Positions 44,503-53,278 of a stretch of 64,000 nt of DNA are shown here, in pieces. Under the pieces are notes generated by a model, which did no database searches, was not told the DNA's origin, and worked only from the letters and a program-made list of their open reading frames with translations. Made by a program: the position numbers and the translations under genes. Source of the stretch: Candidatus Formimonas warabiya. Lineage in GTDB: Bacteria; Bacillota; Dehalobacteriia; Dehalobacteriales; Dehalobacteriaceae. The number at the start of each line of letters is the position of its first letter. Positions within the stretch are counted from its first letter, which is position 1. The stretch is from positions 1,872,903 through 1,936,902 of the forward strand of contig NZ_CP017634.1 in the NCBI RefSeq assembly GCF_002777255.1, given 5' to 3'.

Positions 44503-45253
44503 CTTCCGGGACCCAGCCTAACTCCCGGGAAATCTTGTCCGCGGTGGCTGTGATCTTTTGGATCACTGTCTGGCGCATTTCTCCCTGCAGCCGGACAGAA
44601 GGCCCGATTACCGCCACACTGGCCACCACCTGGCAACCCCAATTCCAAACGGGCGCAGCAATGGCCGTGACACCTTCTTCCATTTCTTCTTCACAGGCGC
44701 CGTAACCCTGCTCTTTAATCTCTCTCAAATGTTGACACAAAAAGTCGGGATCCACAATACTTTTTTCCGTTAGCGGCGCCAAATTCTTGGAATAGACAAT
44801 TTTCCGGATTAATTCTTCCGGCTGGTACGCGAGAATTACCTTGGCGGCCGCAGTGGTATTGAAAGGCATATCCCTGCCGATATGCACAAAATAATTCAGA
44901 TTTCTGGACGCCCCAAAAGTATCGACGCAAATCGCTTTTTCATCTTGGAGAATGGTTAAGAAAACCGTTTCATTCAATTCGGCGCCCAGCTTCTCCAAAT
45001 AGGCCCGCGCATAGTTTCTCAGGTCATTCTGGGCCAAAAAGCTTGCCCCAAGGCGTAAAACGGCCGGACCCAGCCGGTATCTTTTCGTCTGCACATCCTG
45101 GAGGACAAACCCGTATTCCATGAGGCTGTTTAAGGCCCGGTGCAGGGTGCTTTTGGGCAGGTCACAGGAATCGTATAATTCCGTAATGCCCAGCCCCTTT
45201 CCTGCTCCAGACAAAAATGTAAGGATCGTGACGATTCTATCTACGCTTTGCAC
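44480..45253 (-). CDS. IclR-family transcriptional regulator
   Basis: A 257-residue regulator. The N-terminal winged helix (about 1-65) has SVDRIVTILTFL, LGITELYDSCDLPKSTLHRALNSLMEYGFV and a wing. The C-terminal IclR effector domain (about 75-250) has RLGPAVLRLGASFL, ICVDTFGASRNLNYFVHIGRDMPFNTTAAAKVILA (split in two strands) and a late AIAAPVWN. GTG 45253, after AAGGGGAGGGGT, is the likely start; a longer frame to 45301 lacks an RBS. It is the last gene of the cofactor-maturation operon and precedes aspA. It probably controls both the aspA and arcC operons through the TTCCG palindromes. Confidence 0.88.
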   Translation of the reverse strand: MQSVDRIVTILTFLSGAGKGLGITELYDSCDLPKSTLHRALNSLMEYGFVLQDVQTKRYRLGPAVLRLGASFLAQNDLRNYARAYLEKLGAELNETVFLTILQDEKAICVDTFGASRNLNYFVHIGRDMPFNTTAAAKVILAYQPEELIRKIVYSKNLAPLTEKSIVDPDFLCQHLREIKEQGYGACEEEMEEGVTAIAAPVWNWGCQVVASVAVIGPSVRLQGEMRQTVIQKITATADKISRELGWVPEESKGGFF

Positions 45254-45316
45254 AATACCCCTCCCCTTGTTTTTGAGGATCTGATTCGGGTCCGGTAACA
45301 AAGTGCCGGTTATTTC

Positions 45317-46336
45317 TCAGCGGCAAAAATAGCACTGGGGATAAGAACATTCCGGACAGGTTGAGCAGAACCCGCCCTCGCCCATTTTAATAAAGTCTTC
45401 CTTCTCCAATATTTCCCCGGCAAAAAACCTGGGCAAAACCACATCCAGCACGGTGGTGCGGTGAAACATGGCGCAGCCGGGCACGCCCATTAAAGCGGTG
45501 GAGCCCAAATAGGCCAGGAGAAACATGTTCCCCGGCTGGACCGGAACGCCGTAAGTGACAACGCGCGCCCCTGTTTTCCGCACCGCCCCCGGCGTCAGGT
45601 CATCCGGGTCTACCGACATGCCGCCGGTTAGAATAATCAGGTCGGCTCCCTCACGGGTAAAGCTCCGGATCGCCTCTCCAATCAGTTCCATATCATCGGG
45701 ACAGAATTTTTGTCCCAGGTACTCCGCCTCGAAATAGTCCAGTTTTTTCTTCATCACAGGCCCGAACTTGTCCTGGATGCGTCCTTTAAATACTTCGTTC
45801 CCCGTGGTCACAATCCCTGCTTTCAGTTTTTGGTATGGTTTCACTTCAAACACAGGCCCTTCTTTTTCGCATAGAGCCTCTGCTTCTTCAATCTTATTTC
45901 CTTCTACCACCAGGGGAATCACCCGCGTCCCTGCCAGTTTCTGGTCTTTCTCCACGGTAAAATTATTGGGCAGGCTGGCCACGGAAACGGATTCAATAGA
46001 GTTGATCCGGTATAAAAGGGTGCCTTTTACCTTGTAGAGCCCTTTTACCAGGGATTTTAGGGTACACTTCCCTTCTTTGGGCGGCTCATAGACAATATGG
46101 GCGCCGCTCGTCGCTTTCGCCAGCCGGATGGCCGCCTCGTCCTCATGAACATCTCCCGGTTCCGGCTCCCATACATAAATATGTTCTTTTCCTATTTTCA
46201 ACAGTTCTTCGATATCCTCTTCCCGGATCACGTGCCCTTTCTTAAAAGCTGTTCCCTTAAATTCCCCCGGCACAATTTTGGTCATATCCTGGCACAGAAC
46301 CATGCCTACAGCCTTCTCCACCGGTACTGTTTTCAT
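45317..46336 (-). CDS. MoeA-like molybdopterin-binding protein with Cys-rich tail
   Basis: A 339-residue protein of the family found with selenium-dependent molybdenum hydroxylase genes. The N-terminal half starts MKTVPVEKAVGMVLCQDMTKI. A MoaB/Mog-type molybdopterin-binding domain (about 170-310) has GIVTTGNEVFKGRIQDKFGP, ADLIILTGGMSVDPDDLTPG and MGVPGCAMFHRTTVLDVVLPR. The C-terminus (about 322-339) has five closely spaced cysteines (FCSTCPECSYPQCYFCR), perhaps a metal or sulfur/selenium transfer site. The start ATG (46336) overlaps the previous stop (TGATG), with GGAGGGGAG upstream. Likely acts in Moco insertion or modification; mechanism inferred. Confidence 0.82.
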   Translation of the reverse strand: MKTVPVEKAVGMVLCQDMTKIVPGEFKGTAFKKGHVIREEDIEELLKIGKEHIYVWEPEPGDVHEDEAAIRLAKATSGAHIVYEPPKEGKCTLKSLVKGLYKVKGTLLYRINSIESVSVASLPNNFTVEKDQKLAGTRVIPLVVEGNKIEEAEALCEKEGPVFEVKPYQKLKAGIVTTGNEVFKGRIQDKFGPVMKKKLDYFEAEYLGQKFCPDDMELIGEAIRSFTREGADLIILTGGMSVDPDDLTPGAVRKTGARVVTYGVPVQPGNMFLLAYLGSTALMGVPGCAMFHRTTVLDVVLPRFFAGEILEKEDFIKMGEGGFCSTCPECSYPQCYFCR

Positions 46337-46644
46337 CAGATCTCCCCTCCAAAACATTCAATATAAACGGTGCCCCGTCCGCCGCAAACCATGCCCAAAT
46401 CATCCAGATTGCATGTACAGTAAACCGCCTGTCCCGTGTCCAGCACAGTCAGGGCTTTTTGGATCGCCTGGTATTCCAGGGAACCGCCGCCGATGGTGCC
46501 CATGATGTTCCCTTCGGGAAACACCAGCATTTTTGCCCCCGCTTTCCGGGGTGTGGACCCATCGGTACTGCACAGTGTCACTAAAGCCACCTTTCTTCTG
46601 TTTCTTAAGGCATCAAGGATGGTTTGAATAATTTCTGCCGTCAT
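46336..46644 (-). CDS. XdhC/CoxI N-terminal-domain protein
   Basis: A 102-residue protein corresponding to the N-terminal domain of XdhC, the chaperone that binds and protects Moco for xanthine dehydrogenases. Key blocks are ALVTLCSTDGSTPRKAGAKMLV (about 20-41) and GTIGGGSLEYQAIQ (about 49-62), then DLGMVCGGRGTVYIE. It overlaps both neighbours by a few bases (TGATG junctions), so translation is coupled. The matching C-terminal XdhC part is fused to YqeB in the preceding gene, so the two may work as a split chaperone. Confidence 0.85.
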   Translation of the reverse strand: MTAEIIQTILDALRNRRKVALVTLCSTDGSTPRKAGAKMLVFPEGNIMGTIGGGSLEYQAIQKALTVLDTGQAVYCTCNLDDLGMVCGGRGTVYIECFGGEI

Positions 46645-48281
46645 CAGAACACCCCTCCCCTGATTTCATGAACCGGTCTTCCTGTTCCCTTATTTTCTCC
46701 GGCGACGATTTCTGCCAGAATACTCAAGGCAATCTCCGCCGGCCTCTGTCCGCCCAGGTCCAAGCCCACAGGGGCGGAAATTCTCTCTAAAGCCTCCCGG
46801 GGAATTCCTTCCTCCAGCAGGGCCCGGAAAGTCTGCTTTACCTTCTGGATACTGCCGATCATGCCGATGTAATTGACTGGGGTGGCCGCCAAATGCCGGA
46901 CACAGGTGCGGTCCTGGCTGTGGCCCCGGGTGATGATGACGATGCTGGTCACGGCATCTATTTCCTTTTCCAGCAGCTTCTTTTGAAAAACGTCTTCGAA
47001 AGAAGCACAAATAATTTTCCCCGCCCGGGGAAAACGTTCCTCATTGGCAAATTCCGGTCTGTCGTCTACCACAATCACCCGGAACTCCAGAATCGCCGCC
47101 ATCTCCGCTAAAGGCAGGGCCACATGCCCGCCCCCAAAGATGATCAGTTTCTTCTGGGGAGAAATGCGCTCGGCAAAAATTTTTATCACGCCGTCCCCGT
47201 CGGTTTTCCCCATTTCCGTCCAGGGAACTTGCCAATCGATAATGGTCCCCTCCTGTCCATGAGCTAAGATATCATTTGACCGGGAAAGCATGTCCCGGTC
47301 CAGGGCCGGTATCCTCAGGGAACCGAACTTTCGCCCGTCGGCCATGACGAGAAGACGGGCGCCGGATTCCAGTTCATGCGTTGCGCCGGCATCGATCAAG
47401 GTATAGAGCACACCTGAGTTTCCCTGCCCCAATAGTTCCTCAATTTGCGAAAAAATCTGGAGATCTCTTTCTCTTTTCTTCTCACCGCTGATTCCCTGCA
47501 GTTTCCAGATTGCCCTTAATACCCCCCAGCCGATCTGCCATGCTTTGTCGGTGACCCGGAAGCACAGGTCCGGCCTTTTTTCCGGGTGAATATCTCCTAC
47601 TTTCAGGCCGGGATATGCGGGCAGTCCGCTTTTCAGCAGCCCCCGGACGACCCCGGGAATTTCTGCTTTTACCGGCGCATCATCTACATACCCGACAATA
47701 TCCCCCTTTTCCACAAGGTCTCCGATCTCCAGCCTGTTCCGGAATATCCCCCCGGCAGGAGCGCGCAGCAGCCTTTCTATGGCATATCCTTTCACTTCCC
47801 CCGGAATGCCCGTATTGGGTATGGCGGTTCCGGAAAAAATCGGCTCCCCCAAACGGTTCCCCCGCTGGGTCTCAATCACTGCATGCACGTCCCGTCCGGC
47901 GTGAAATCCGGGCCCTAAAGCAATCACTGTACCGGCATCATCCAAATTTGTGCCTAAGTTTTTTTTGGCCATGGCAGCATCAATAAAAATTTCCGGCCGG
48001 TAATTTTTCAGGGTCTTCCCCTCCGGATCCACCAAAACGGGAATTTCTCCCCGGTCAGCCACTTCCCTTGCCTGAGAAAAATCATCGACCAGCCGGCCCC
48101 AGGTTCCCTCGATGCAAATGCTGTCCTGATAAACCATATCGGCAAATGAAACCTTTCTCCGCACACAGGTAGGCTGAGGAATCTCTGTCATCACCACCGG
48201 ATATCCGGCCTTTTTAAGCACCAGAGCCACCCCGCTGGCCAAATCCCCTGCCCCTTTAATCAATACATAAGGAAAAACCAT
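46644..48281 (-). CDS. YqeB-XdhC fusion, selenium-dependent molybdenum hydroxylase maturation
   Basis: A 545-residue two-domain protein. Residues 1-270 match the YqeB/EF2563 family (VLIKGAGDLASGVALVLKKAGYPVVMTEIPQPTCVRR at the start, then VIALGPGFHAGRDVHAVIET and a lipoyl-like IEIGDLVEKGDIVGYVDD region). This family is found with selenium-dependent molybdenum hydroxylases. Residues about 280-545 are XdhC-like, with a Rossmann domain (KKLIIFGGGHVALPLAEMAAILEFRVIVVDDRPEFAN, IGMIGS). In most genomes I know of, these are separate genes. ATG 48281 follows AAGGAGGGGG; a ModE-like promoter element lies 42-75 bases upstream. The selenium link is by family association only. Confidence 0.85.
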   Translation of the reverse strand: MVFPYVLIKGAGDLASGVALVLKKAGYPVVMTEIPQPTCVRRKVSFADMVYQDSICIEGTWGRLVDDFSQAREVADRGEIPVLVDPEGKTLKNYRPEIFIDAAMAKKNLGTNLDDAGTVIALGPGFHAGRDVHAVIETQRGNRLGEPIFSGTAIPNTGIPGEVKGYAIERLLRAPAGGIFRNRLEIGDLVEKGDIVGYVDDAPVKAEIPGVVRGLLKSGLPAYPGLKVGDIHPEKRPDLCFRVTDKAWQIGWGVLRAIWKLQGISGEKKRERDLQIFSQIEELLGQGNSGVLYTLIDAGATHELESGARLLVMADGRKFGSLRIPALDRDMLSRSNDILAHGQEGTIIDWQVPWTEMGKTDGDGVIKIFAERISPQKKLIIFGGGHVALPLAEMAAILEFRVIVVDDRPEFANEERFPRAGKIICASFEDVFQKKLLEKEIDAVTSIVIITRGHSQDRTCVRHLAATPVNYIGMIGSIQKVKQTFRALLEEGIPREALERISAPVGLDLGGQRPAEIALSILAEIVAGENKGTGRPVHEIRGGVF

Positions 48282-48322
48282 GGTATACCCCCTCCTTGCC
48301 CGTCACCTATCATCTCTGGGTC

Positions 48323-48356
48323 CACGTTATATAACTCTTTATATAACGTGTGTCAA
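48323..48356 (-). promoter_or_regulatory. Promoter with overlapping ModE-like operator before yqeB-xdhC
   Basis: On the minus strand TTGACA (48351-48356) and TATATA (48328-48333) are spaced 17 bases apart. Between and over them lies a perfect 12-bp inverted repeat, CACGTTATATAA-CTCT-TTATATAACGTG (48323-48350). Its core CGTTATATA-N6-TATATAACG closely resembles the ModE (molybdate sensor) consensus known from E. coli. Binding would cover the promoter and repress it. No modE gene is in the window. Confidence 0.75.
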
Positions 48357-48372
48357 AAAATAGCCTTTGAAA

Positions 48373-48981
48373 TTATTTTTCCTGCAAAGGTTGATTTTTC
48401 CAAAAATGATATTCTTCCGGGCTGTCTATATCAATATAAATGCCTGGATCATTCCCTTCCACAAAATATACTCTGCTGTGATCACGCTTCACGACTTCCC
48501 TGGCCCCGGCATCGCCGGAAATATGGAGCAGTTCGGAAAACAGGGAGCGGTCGAACAAAACCGGATGCCCCTTTTTCTCCTGAAAAACCGGTATCACGAT
48601 GGGGCTTCCCCTCTCCCTATAGGCTTTCAGAATGCCGTCAATGGTTCCCGGCTTCACAAAGGGCATGTCGCCCGGTAAAATCATGACACCGTCAATGTCC
48701 TGATCCGCCGTCAAGCTTTTGATCCCTTCCTGAACGGTGGTGCTCATTCCCTGCATATAATAGGGATTGTCCACAAAATCAACGGCATAGGGGGCCAGAA
48801 CCTGTCTCACCTGTTCTCTTTGGTTCCCCAGCACCACCGTCACCCCGTCAACTTTAGCATGCAAAAAATTGCTCACCGTATTTTCGATTACCGTTTTACC
48901 GAGCAAAGGCAATAATAGCTTGTTTTTTCCCATGCGGCGGGAAAATCCTGCCGCCAGTACCACCGCTTTAACTTTTCCCAA
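48373..48981 (-). CDS. mocA: MocA-family molybdenum cofactor nucleotidyltransferase
   Basis: A 202-residue NTP-transferase of the MocA/YgfJ type, which attaches CMP to molybdopterin for the xanthine dehydrogenase family. Motifs are VVLAAGFSRRMGKNKLLLPLLGK (nucleotide loop, start of the protein), GVTVVLGNQ, GVMILPGDMPFVKPG (metal-binding Asp) and HPVLFDRSLFSEL. I use TTG 48981 with GCGGGGTG six bases upstream; a GTG at 48990 lies directly on the ribosome site. It is 21 bases after yqeC. Confidence 0.88.
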   Translation of the reverse strand: MGKVKAVVLAAGFSRRMGKNKLLLPLLGKTVIENTVSNFLHAKVDGVTVVLGNQREQVRQVLAPYAVDFVDNPYYMQGMSTTVQEGIKSLTADQDIDGVMILPGDMPFVKPGTIDGILKAYRERGSPIVIPVFQEKKGHPVLFDRSLFSELLHISGDAGAREVVKRDHSRVYFVEGNDPGIYIDIDSPEEYHFWKNQPLQEK

Positions 48982-49001
48982 GAAAAGCACCCCGCAATAA
49001 T

Positions 49002-49760
49002 TTATATCGCCTCCATCATGGGCTCTGACCTTCCTACTGCGCCCATGACCACCTTTTCCACACCTGCTTCTTTCAGGATGCCGGCCAAGACTCGGGCCCG
49101 CTGCCGGTCCTGTTCACTCTCCACTTTATTGATGAAAGGAATCCAGCGGGCACCTGAAGGAACATTCTTTTTAAAGCCCCTGGGATCCAGGAAAACTTGC
49201 GCAATATCCTTTTCCTGCACCAGATCACCTTCCCGCAAACCGGTGATGGCACAGATTTGTTCCACACAATGAAAATGTTTTTCACTCAAAGGATAACCAA
49301 ACGCATCCACCCCTACCACCGGCACCACCAGGTCGGCCCCTTCCGGAATTACCGGCTCATAAGGGCGGGGGGCTTTAAAAGGTTTCCCTTTTGCGCCGTC
49401 CCCTTCCACCAGAATCAAATCCGCCAAAGATTTTTCCTTTATTCTGTCCATGATTCCGGGGTCCAAACCCACAATTTTACCTGCCGTATTGATTTCCCGC
49501 CCCAGTACAGCAATGGGACTCTTCTTGAACGCTTCCCTGATCGGGCAGGAAAAATCAGTTAAATCATCCCGCAAAAGAAGTTGACAGGCCAGATGCGCCG
49601 GAGGAAATATTTTGGTGGTGGGCCCAATGACTGTCTTTTTTCCCGCTGCGGCAGCTTCCCGGGCCCATTGGTTAATCAGGCTGGTTTTGCCTCCTCCCCC
49701 CACCATCACCGCCATGGCGCCTGCAGGGAGCTCAAACAATTGATCAAATATTCCTGTCAT
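49002..49760 (-). CDS. yqeC: YqeC-family selenium cofactor biosynthesis protein
   Basis: A 252-residue P-loop protein, with AVMVGGGGKTSLINQWA (about 16-32) as its Walker A-like loop and LILVEGDGAKGKPFKAP (about 136-152) as a characteristic block. ADLVVPVVGVDAFGYPL and FINKVE (GTPase-like specificity) follow. This family (YqeC) co-occurs with selenium-dependent molybdenum hydroxylases and is thought to help make or insert the selenium ligand; its biochemistry is unproven. ATG 49760 follows GGAGGACAG. First gene of the maturation operon, divergent from the gene at 49954. Confidence 0.88.
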   Translation of the reverse strand: MTGIFDQLFELPAGAMAVMVGGGGKTSLINQWAREAAAAGKKTVIGPTTKIFPPAHLACQLLLRDDLTDFSCPIREAFKKSPIAVLGREINTAGKIVGLDPGIMDRIKEKSLADLILVEGDGAKGKPFKAPRPYEPVIPEGADLVVPVVGVDAFGYPLSEKHFHCVEQICAITGLREGDLVQEKDIAQVFLDPRGFKKNVPSGARWIPFINKVESEQDRQRARVLAGILKEAGVEKVVMGAVGRSEPMMEAI

Positions 49761-49899
49761 ACTGTCCTCCGAAAGGATCCCCTATTTAAACCTATTTTTC
49801 AATTTATTTCGCTGTCGAATGGCAAACTCCTGTTATCAAGAATAAAAAAACAATTTTTCCCCTGCCTGCACCAGGCATGCCGATAAAAATACATATCGG

Positions 49900-49912
49900 A
49901 CCAATATTTGGT
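49900..49912. promoter_or_regulatory. Palindrome ACCAATATTTGGT in the divergent promoter region
   Basis: A perfect 13-bp palindrome (ACCAA-TAT-TTGGT) between yqeC and the divergent gene at 49954. A TGCCT / AGGCA repeat lies nearby at 49863-49878. Possible operator for either gene; no regulator assigned. Confidence 0.4.
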
Positions 49913-49953
49913 TATGCTAAAAAAATATTAGGACATAGAGGAGGACGATGCTG

Positions 49954-50289
49954 ATGGACACGATCGAAAACAATCTCAAATATTTTATGGGAAAGCATGA
50001 GGAAATTTACCATGCCTATGAAAATTACGGTCAACTAATGCATGAGATAGGAGGCCCTTTAGATGAAAAGACCCGCTGGCTGCTTAAAGTGGCCATTTCC
50101 ACTGCCTGCCAGTACAAATACGCTTTAAGGACCCATATCATCAAGGCGATAAAAACGGGCTGCACCCGGGAAGAAATTGAGCATGCCATTATGCTGGTCG
50201 CTCCTACGGCAGGATTTCCCAAAACCATGGAAGGGATTTTAATTCTCAGAGAAGAGATGGGAGAAGTGCACCAGGGCGGCCCCCATTAA
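49954..50289 (+). CDS. Carboxymuconolactone decarboxylase/AhpD-family small protein
   Basis: A 111-residue helical protein of the CMD family, with the typical core LDEKTRWLLKVAISTACQYKYALRTHIIKAIKTGCTREEIEHAIML in pieces (about 30-77) and AGFPKTM. AhpD-like peroxidase-reductase members have a CxxC before the His; here only the first Cys is kept (ACQYKYALRTH), so disulfide-type AhpD activity is unlikely. ATG 49954 is 9 bases after GAGGAGG; ATG 49948 is possible but very close. One of only two plus-strand genes and followed by its own terminator. Function unknown. Confidence 0.8.
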   Translation: MDTIENNLKYFMGKHEEIYHAYENYGQLMHEIGGPLDEKTRWLLKVAISTACQYKYALRTHIIKAIKTGCTREEIEHAIMLVAPTAGFPKTMEGILILREEMGEVHQGGPH

Positions 50290-50290
50290 C

Positions 50291-50317
50291 AAAAGCCTGG
50301 GAAAACCGCAGGCTTTT
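50291..50317 (+). terminator. Terminator of the CMD-family gene
   Basis: AAAAGCCTG (50291-50299) / CAGGCTTTT (50309-50317) is a perfect 9-bp stem with a 9-base loop, ending in TTTT, two bases after the stop codon. Confidence 0.75.
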
Positions 50318-50400
50318 CGGGATCCGGGTACCGGGAAACCAATGCAACCAATATCACCTTACGTGCCGATACCCCTAACTTATAAATTTTGAGTATAAAG

Positions 50401-50427
50401 ATCTCTCCCCAAAAAGCAGGGAGAGAT
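50401..50427. terminator. Hairpin between convergent genes
   Basis: ATCTCTCCC (50401-50409) / GGGAGAGAT (50419-50427) is a perfect 9-bp stem followed by TTTT on the plus strand. It lies between the plus-strand gene and the alcohol dehydrogenase gene, and could terminate either. Confidence 0.55.
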
Positions 50428-50550
50428 TTTCCATACCACTGGATAATTAACTTTCCTCCATTAAATCAAGGCGATTGTTTCCGGTGGGTTAAAAGCCTCT
50501 TTAATGGTTCTGGGGCTCATGCACCGGGAAGTAAATCCTCCAATATGATC

Positions 50551-51720
50551 TTACGCCATGGCGGCTTGATAGATGCGCATGACGTCATCCAAGGCTGCCG
50601 TTCTGGGATTCGTGAAACAGCACGCGTCTTTCATGGCATTACCGGCCATGACTGGGAAATCCTTTTCCTGAACGCCTAATTCAGCCAGCCCTACGGGAAT
50701 GCCGATGTCGGACGACAATTTCCTAATGGCGTCGATGGCTTGATCCGCCGCATCCCGGATAGATCTGCCGCTTATGTTTTCTCCCAGGGCCACGGCAATA
50801 TCCTTAAAACGATCCGGGCAGGCAATCAGGTTGAATTTGGCCACATGGGGGAGCAGAATGGCGTTGCATACCCCGTGGGGCAGGTTATACAGACCGCCTA
50901 GCTGATGTGCCATCGCATGTACGTATCCCAGGGAAGCATTATTGAATGCCATTCCTGCTAAAAACTCAGCATAGGCCATGGCATCCCGGGCTTTCATGTT
51001 CGAACCGTTGGCAACGGCATTGCGCAGATTTTCCCCGATCAGTTTTATCGCCATTAAAGCCGCGGCATCGGTAACCGGATTAGCAAGGGTCGATACATAA
51101 GCTTCCACCGCATGGGTCAAAGCATCCATCCCCGTTGCAGCGGTCAAAGCCGGGGGCATTCCCACCATCAGTAAGGGGTCGTTCACGGCAATATTCGGTG
51201 TCGTCCGCCAATCTACAATTGCCATCTTGACATGGGTGGATGTATTGGTAATAATACAAAAACGGGTCATCTCCGAAGCCGTCCCGGCGGTGGTATTCAC
51301 GGCGATAAAAGGCGGCATGGCTTTGTTTGCCTTGTCAACGCCTTCATAGTCCCGGATATTTCCCCCGTTGGTGGCGACAATGCCGATCCCTTTGGCACAA
51401 TCATGGGCACTGCCTCCCCCCAGAGACAAAATCATATCCGCCCCGCATTCCTGGTAAATTTTTAAACCCTCGTGCACATTTTTATCTGTAGGGTTCGGTT
51501 CAGCTCCTGCAAAAATGGTTACCTGAACACCCGCTTCTTCCAGCATCCTTTTCATTTCATCCGCCATACCCGCGGGGCGCCCCAGATAAGCATCGGTGAC
51601 CAGCAAAATATGGGTGCCGCCAAGAATACTAACTTGGCCGGGAATTTCCTTGTGACAGCCAACTCCCATCAGATTAACCGCAGGAATAAAATATGCGTAA
51701 GTCTGTTCGCCTATTGCCAT
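50551..51720 (-). CDS. Iron-containing (type III) alcohol dehydrogenase
   Basis: A 389-residue NAD(P)-dependent alcohol dehydrogenase of the Fe-ADH family. It shows the nucleotide motif SLGGGSAHDCAKGIG (about 94-108), AVNTTAGTASEMTRF and the metal-ligand histidines in YVHAMAHQLGGLYNLPHGVCNAILLPHV (about 262-290). It lies 34 bases downstream of the aldehyde dehydrogenase gene in a sigma-54-driven operon, so the pair likely interconverts an alcohol, aldehyde and acid. Substrate unknown. Confidence 0.92.
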   Translation of the reverse strand: MAIGEQTYAYFIPAVNLMGVGCHKEIPGQVSILGGTHILLVTDAYLGRPAGMADEMKRMLEEAGVQVTIFAGAEPNPTDKNVHEGLKIYQECGADMILSLGGGSAHDCAKGIGIVATNGGNIRDYEGVDKANKAMPPFIAVNTTAGTASEMTRFCIITNTSTHVKMAIVDWRTTPNIAVNDPLLMVGMPPALTAATGMDALTHAVEAYVSTLANPVTDAAALMAIKLIGENLRNAVANGSNMKARDAMAYAEFLAGMAFNNASLGYVHAMAHQLGGLYNLPHGVCNAILLPHVAKFNLIACPDRFKDIAVALGENISGRSIRDAADQAIDAIRKLSSDIGIPVGLAELGVQEKDFPVMAGNAMKDACCFTNPRTAALDDVMRIYQAAMA

Positions 51721-51754
51721 TGACAGTCCTCCATATCTAAATTGATCTCTGAAT

Positions 51755-53230
51755 TTAGTAAAGGCCCACTTTTCCTTCGGTCATGCTGATGAAAATGTTC
51801 TTCATCTGGGTGTAGTGGTCCAGAATCACTTTATGGGTTTCCCGGCCGATACCGGACTTTTTGTAGCCGCCGAAGGGGGCATGGGCAGGCAGGCTATTGT
51901 AATTGTTGACCCACATGCGCCCGGTTTCAATGTTTCTCGCTACCCGGAAGGCCCGGTTAATATCCTTCGTCCACACGGCGCCACCCAGGCCGAATTCACT
52001 GTCGTTAGCCATGGCGACAACTTCTTCTTCCGTTTTGAACTTAATTACTACGGCCACAGGCCCGAAGATTTCTTCCTGGGCCACTCTCATTTTATTGTTC
52101 ACATCGATCAGGAGGGTAGGCTCCATGAAGCATCCTTTGTCCAGGCCATGATTCGTGATGCGGTGACCCCCGCACGCCACCTTTGCTCCTTCTTGTTTGC
52201 CGATCTCGATATAGGCCAAAATATCCTGCAAGTGCGATTCATAGATCTGGGAGCCCATCTGGGTATCTTTTTCCCAGGGCAGCCCCACTTTGATCTTCTT
52301 AAATGCGGCCGCCGCTTCCGCCACAAACTTATCGTAAATATCCTCATGAACAAATACCCGGGAGCCGGCACAGCAAACCTGACCCTGGTTGAACAGGATG
52401 CCGATCTGCAGGCCCTCTATAGCCTTCTCCCAGGGGCAGTCCGGGAAGTAAATGTTGGCCGATTTCCCCCCTAATTCCAGGGTGGATGGTATTAATTTTT
52501 TGGCTGCGGCATCCGCAATGGTATAACCGACGTCGGTAGAGCCGGTAAAGGCCAGCTTGCGGAAGCCGGGATGGGACAGCATGTAATTGCCCGCGCCGGA
52601 ACCCCGGCCCGTGATCACATTCACCACACCGGGCGGCAGCACCTGATCCAGCAGCTTCGCCAGTTCCAGAATACTTAAAGAGGTATAGCTGGACGGCTTG
52701 ATCACTGTGCAGCACCCGGCGGCCAGCACTGGGGCGATTTTCCAGGCCCCCATCAGCAAAGGAAAGTTCCAGGGAATGATCTGGCCCACTACCCCGATGG
52801 GCTCCCTGAGGACAATGCTCAGGGTGTCTTTATCGATCATCACCGCTTCCCCTTCCTCGGTGCGGATGGCGCCGGCAAAATAGCGGAAGTGGTCGGAACT
52901 GAGGGGGACATCAATAGCCAAGGTTTCCCGGATGGGCTTGCCGTTATCCATGGTCTCCACCAAAGCAAGCTTTTCCGCATTTTCATCGATCAGGTCGGCA
53001 ATCTTCAGCAGCAGGGCGGAGCGCTCCTGGGGGCTGACATTTTTCCAGCTTTCCCAGGCGGCCCAGGCGGCGGCAACAGCATCGTCCACGTCTTCTTTTC
53101 CCGCGTCGACACAGGTGGCAAGCAGTTCACCGTTGGCCGGGCAGTAGGCTGAAAAGGTCTTCCCTTCCTTTCCGTCCACCCACTTGCCGTTAATAAAAAG
53201 TTGATAGCTTTCATCCATCGGTCTTTGCAT
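51755..53230 (-). CDS. NAD(P)-dependent aldehyde dehydrogenase
   Basis: A 491-residue aldehyde dehydrogenase superfamily enzyme. Motifs are IPWNFPLLMGAWKIAPVLAAG (about 155-175), FTGSTDVG (NAD site), the general-base Glu in STLELGGKSANI (about 260-271), and the catalytic Cys in FNQGQVCCAGSRVFV (about 293-307, CC pair). ATG 53230 follows GGAGGGATAACG. It resembles AldA/AcoD-type enzymes often controlled by AcoR-like activators. First gene of the two-gene operon behind a sigma-54 promoter. Confidence 0.94.
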   Translation of the reverse strand: MQRPMDESYQLFINGKWVDGKEGKTFSAYCPANGELLATCVDAGKEDVDDAVAAAWAAWESWKNVSPQERSALLLKIADLIDENAEKLALVETMDNGKPIRETLAIDVPLSSDHFRYFAGAIRTEEGEAVMIDKDTLSIVLREPIGVVGQIIPWNFPLLMGAWKIAPVLAAGCCTVIKPSSYTSLSILELAKLLDQVLPPGVVNVITGRGSGAGNYMLSHPGFRKLAFTGSTDVGYTIADAAAKKLIPSTLELGGKSANIYFPDCPWEKAIEGLQIGILFNQGQVCCAGSRVFVHEDIYDKFVAEAAAAFKKIKVGLPWEKDTQMGSQIYESHLQDILAYIEIGKQEGAKVACGGHRITNHGLDKGCFMEPTLLIDVNNKMRVAQEEIFGPVAVVIKFKTEEEVVAMANDSEFGLGGAVWTKDINRAFRVARNIETGRMWVNNYNSLPAHAPFGGYKKSGIGRETHKVILDHYTQMKNIFISMTEGKVGLY

Positions 53231-53278
53231 CGTTATCCCTCCATTTTTTTATGGTTGAGCTTGTATGGGATCATCTAA

